Source: Cryomorphaceae bacterium
GTDB lineage: Bacteria > Bacteroidota > Bacteroidia > Flavobacteriales_D > Parvicellaceae
Direction of reading: 5' to 3'
DNA: 64,000 nucleotides
Assembly (NCBI GenBank): GCA_905182525.1
Contig: CAJJBV010000002.1
Location: forward strand, 434,001 to 498,000
Of the stretch, positions 61,631 to 64,000 are shown one piece after another. Numbering within the stretch: the stretch's first letter is position 1; the number at the start of each line of letters is the position of its first letter. The notes beneath the pieces are model-generated. The model was not told the DNA's origin and ran no database searches. It saw only the letters and a list, made by a program, of their open reading frames with translations. Made by a program: the position numbers and the translations under genes.

Positions 61631-62609
61631 ATGCAATACGCTAAAAATATTTTGGAAACAATTGGAAATACTCCACTTGTAAAACTTAATAAAATCACAA
61701 ATGAAGTTGACGCTACAGTTCTGGCTAAAGTTGAGTTTTTTAATCCAGGAAGTTCTATTAAAGACCGAATGGCAGTTAAGATGGTAGAAGACGCTGAGTT
61801 AGATGGCAGATTAAAACCTGGCGGTACTATTGTGGAAGGTACTTCTGGAAATACGGGAATGGGACTTGCACTTGCAGCAATTGTAAAAGGATATAAGCTT
61901 ATTTGTGTTTCTACAGATAAACAATCTAAAGAAAAATTTGATATTCTTCGTGCTGTTGGTGCTGAGGTAATAGTTTGTCCTACAAATGTGGCACCTGAGG
62001 ATCCCCAATCTTACTATTCAACATCAAAGACGAATTGCTGAAGAAACACCTAATTCATGGTATGTTAATCAATATGATAATCCATCAAACACAATTGCTC
62101 ATTATGAGCAGACTGGTCCTGAAATTTGGAAACAAACTGATGGAAAAATAACACATTTTATTGTTGGTGTAGGGACTGGAGGAACTATTTCTGGAGTTGG
62201 CAAATATTTAAAAGAAAAAAATCCAAAAATTAAAATTTGGGGAATTGATACTTATGGTTCGGTTTTTAAGAAATATCATGAAACGGGTATTTTTGATGAG
62301 AATGAGATTTATCCGTATATAACTGAAGGAATAGGAGAGGATATTTTACCTGAAAATGTTGATTTTTCTGTTATTGATGGTTTTACAAAAGTAACCGATA
62401 AAGATGCTGCTGTATTCACTAGGAAAATTGCACGTGAAGAAGGTATTTTTGCTGGGAATTCATGTGGCGCAGCTGTTAAAGGAGTTATTCAGTTAAAAAA
62501 ACATTTCTCAAAAGATGACATAGTAGTAGTCCTTCTTCATGATTCTGGAAGTAGATATGTTGGTAAAATGTATAATGATCAATGGATGAAAGACAATAAT
62601 TTCTTGTAG
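61631..62609 (+). CDS. PLP-dependent cysteine synthase / cystathionine beta-synthase-like enzyme, one-base frameshift
   Basis: A fold-type II PLP enzyme of about 325 residues forming cysteine or cystathionine. The PLP lysine is in PGSSIKDRMA, the phosphate loop is VGTGGTISGVG, and EGTSGNTGMGLALAA binds substrate. The frame breaks at about 62026-62028, where one A too many turns SRRIAEE into SKTNC and stop; after it the sequence continues normally to DNNFL. No CBS regulatory domains are present. I start at ATG 61631, since the conserved MQYAKNILETIGNTPLVKL begins there. A sequencing error is the simplest explanation. Confidence 0.9.
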
Positions 62610-62625
62610 CAGAATATTTAAATAA

Positions 62626-63219
62626 TTAATTATTAGTTTTTTTCCAGGTTTTATAATTACTTATTTTTTTATCATCAATTTCTGAAAATTCATTTAAGGG
62701 CTTTGTTTCCTTCAATGTATTATGACAATCTTTTGGAAGTTGTTGATATATTTTTGTTCCTTCAGTTTTCCAAGTAATCATTTCTTCACTAACATCTTTA
62801 ATAATTTTTGCAGGATTTCCAACAACTACTTTTCTATTTGGAATAATCATTTCACTTTTTACTAATGTTAAAGCTCCTATTATACATTCGTCTCCAATTT
62901 TTGCATCGTCCAAAATAACTGCATTCATGCCAATCATGGAGTTAACACCAATAGTTGCTCCATGGACTATACAACCGTGTCCTAGATGTGCTCCTTTATG
63001 AATATTTACAGTTACACCTGGAAACATATGAATTGTGCAATTTTCTTGAACATTGGCTCCATCTTGAATAATAATCTTACCCCAATCAGCTCTTATAGAT
63101 GCTCCTGGTCCAATGTAAACATTTTTGCCTATTATGACATCTCCTGTAACGCTTGCTTGAGGGTGCACAAATGAACTTGGATCAATTACAGGTTTAATTC
63201 CTTTAAACTCAAAAATCAT
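62626..63219 (-). CDS. Gamma-carbonic anhydrase-like hexapeptide protein (PaaY type)
   Basis: A 197-residue left-handed beta-helix protein of hexapeptide repeats (GDVIIGKNVYIGPGASIRA). The zinc ligands of gamma-carbonic anhydrases are present as histidines in IHMFPG and LGHGCIVHGATIG. PaaY proteins of this type are thioesterases or zinc proteins linked to phenylacetate breakdown. It lies 3 bases downstream of the thiolase gene, supporting the PaaY reading, but a general carbonic anhydrase-like role is also possible. Confidence 0.88.
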   Translation of the reverse strand: MIFEFKGIKPVIDPSSFVHPQASVTGDVIIGKNVYIGPGASIRADWGKIIIQDGANVQENCTIHMFPGVTVNIHKGAHLGHGCIVHGATIGVNSMIGMNAVILDDAKIGDECIIGALTLVKSEMIIPNRKVVVGNPAKIIKDVSEEMITWKTEGTKIYQQLPKDCHNTLKETKPLNEFSEIDDKKISNYKTWKKTNN

Positions 63220-63222
63220 TAT

Positions 63223-64000
63223 TTACGGTTTTTCAATAATAGTAGCATATCCTTGGCCAACTCCAATACACATTGTTACTAATGCATATTTTTTATTTTT
63301 ATTTTGAAGTTCAATTGCAGCAGTTTGTAATAATCTTGCACCAGTCATTCCTAGCGGATGTCCAATTGCAATTGCTCCACCGTTTGGATTAATTCTCGGA
63401 TCATTATCATCAAGTTTTAATTCTCTTATACAAGCTAAACTTTGAGCTGAAAATGCTTCATTAATTTCAATTACATCCATTTGGTCAAGTGATAGGCCAG
63501 TTCTCTTAAGTACTTTTTTAGTAGCTTCAACTGGTCCAATCCCCATTACTCTTGGTTCAACTCCTGCAACTGCAGCACCAACAATTCTAGCCATTGGTTC
63601 CAAATGATTTTTTATAGCTGATTTCTCATTGCCTATTATTAAAGCAGCAGCACCATCATTTAGTCCAGATGAATTTCCAGCAGTAACTGAACCATTTTCT
63701 TTTTTAAAAGCGGGTCTTAATGTTTTTAATTTTTCAAGCGTTGTATGAGGCTTAATAAATTGATCGGTCTCAAAAATTAAATCATCCTTTTTTCTTTGAG
63801 GAATATTAACACTACAAATTTCTTTATTAAGCCTACCACTTTTAATTGCCTTGGAAGCTTTCATTTGTGAATTGAATGCAAATAAGTCTTGGTCTTCTCT
63901 CGAGATTTTGTAAAGGGAAACTAAATTTTCAGCAGTTTGGCCCATTCCTTCGGTTCCATAAAGCTCAACCATTTTTGGGTTAATAAATCTCCATCCAAAA
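63223..64000 (-). CDS. Acetyl-CoA C-acyltransferase / 3-oxoadipyl-CoA thiolase (5' end outside window)
   Basis: The C-terminal two thirds of a thiolase, open through base 64000 (reading GWRFINPKMVELYGTEGM), so the start lies outside. The active-site histidine is in GGAIAIGHPLGMTGARLL, the second cysteine in MCIGVGQGYA, and SGLNDGAAALIIG and EINEAFSAQ are typical. GWRFINP resembles the PaaJ/PcaF group. It cleaves 3-oxoacyl-CoA in beta-oxidation or the phenylacetate pathway and is followed by the PaaY-like gene after 3 bases. Confidence 0.9.
   Translation of the reverse strand, partial: FGWRFINPKMVELYGTEGMGQTAENLVSLYKISREDQDLFAFNSQMKASKAIKSGRLNKEICSVNIPQRKKDDLIFETDQFIKPHTTLEKLKTLRPAFKKENGSVTAGNSSGLNDGAAALIIGNEKSAIKNHLEPMARIVGAAVAGVEPRVMGIGPVEATKKVLKRTGLSLDQMDVIEINEAFSAQSLACIRELKLDDNDPRINPNGGAIAIGHPLGMTGARLLQTAAIELQNKNKKYALVTMCIGVGQGYATIIEKP

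Overview
The window is AT-rich, densely packed DNA from a member of the Bacteroidota, most likely a marine Flavobacteriales species. The evidence is the ftsA-ftsZ-yqeY order, FtsZ ending in NNSFLHDNVD, an S46 dipeptidyl peptidase, GWxTD, DUF5606 and DUF3822 proteins, several secreted proteins with type IX secretion system (T9SS) C-terminal sorting domains, and TAnnTTTG -7 elements in place of E. coli-type promoters. No tRNA, rRNA, CRISPR array, integrase or transposase was seen.

Layout. Bases 1-28062 are core genes: cell division (ftsA, ftsZ), yqeY, an O-methyltransferase, an S46 peptidase, an aminotransferase, a LolC/E-type permease, a NamZ-type muramidase, a 3-hydroxyacyl-CoA dehydrogenase, a small twin-cysteine secreted peptide, and then a minus-strand run of psd, cdsA, ftsH and rsfS. 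birA, pyrE, a NUDIX hydrolase, a cysteine-less thioredoxin-fold protein, coaD, rsmD and DUF3822 follow, then a fused 2-oxoacid dehydrogenase E1, an MscS channel, two tandem FKBP isomerases and a DUF5606 protein. Bases 28090-47415 are a 19-kb block of secreted giants on the minus strand. One is a ~3,100-residue adhesin with three beta-helix units and PKD domains. One is a ~2,340-residue chimera carrying an M43 metalloprotease, a cupredoxin and a GH16 glycoside hydrolase. One is a stand-alone M43 protease. Bases 47524-64000 return to core genes: an orphan HSDR_N nuclease-like protein, holA, threonine aldolase, an SDR, tyrS, a LuxE-like protein, two lipoproteins, rlmB, aroA, aroB, an enoyl-CoA hydratase, a beta-barrel/SPOR protein, a cysteine synthase, a PaaY-type hexapeptide protein and the 3' part of a thiolase.

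Two themes stand out. First, the genome is very compact. Convergent genes abut or share stop codons (TTAA or TTAG), one divergent pair shares a CATG start, and several operon neighbours overlap by ATGA. Second, many genes are broken by single-base indels, including the essential ftsZ and a cysteine synthase. In several cases the extra or missing base can be seen directly by comparison with a sister repeat. Most breaks therefore look like residual sequencing or assembly errors, concentrated in the repeat-rich giants, although phase variation cannot be excluded there. For these genes a whole-locus entry is given, with the open segments listed separately.

How the genes work together. The secreted block suggests a surface-attached lifestyle in which the organism degrades proteins and beta-glucans through the T9SS. 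The S46 peptidase would process the resulting peptides in the periplasm. Thiolase, PaaY, hydroxyacyl-CoA dehydrogenase and enoyl-CoA hydratase homologues, at separate sites, point to beta-oxidation or phenylacetate-type catabolism.
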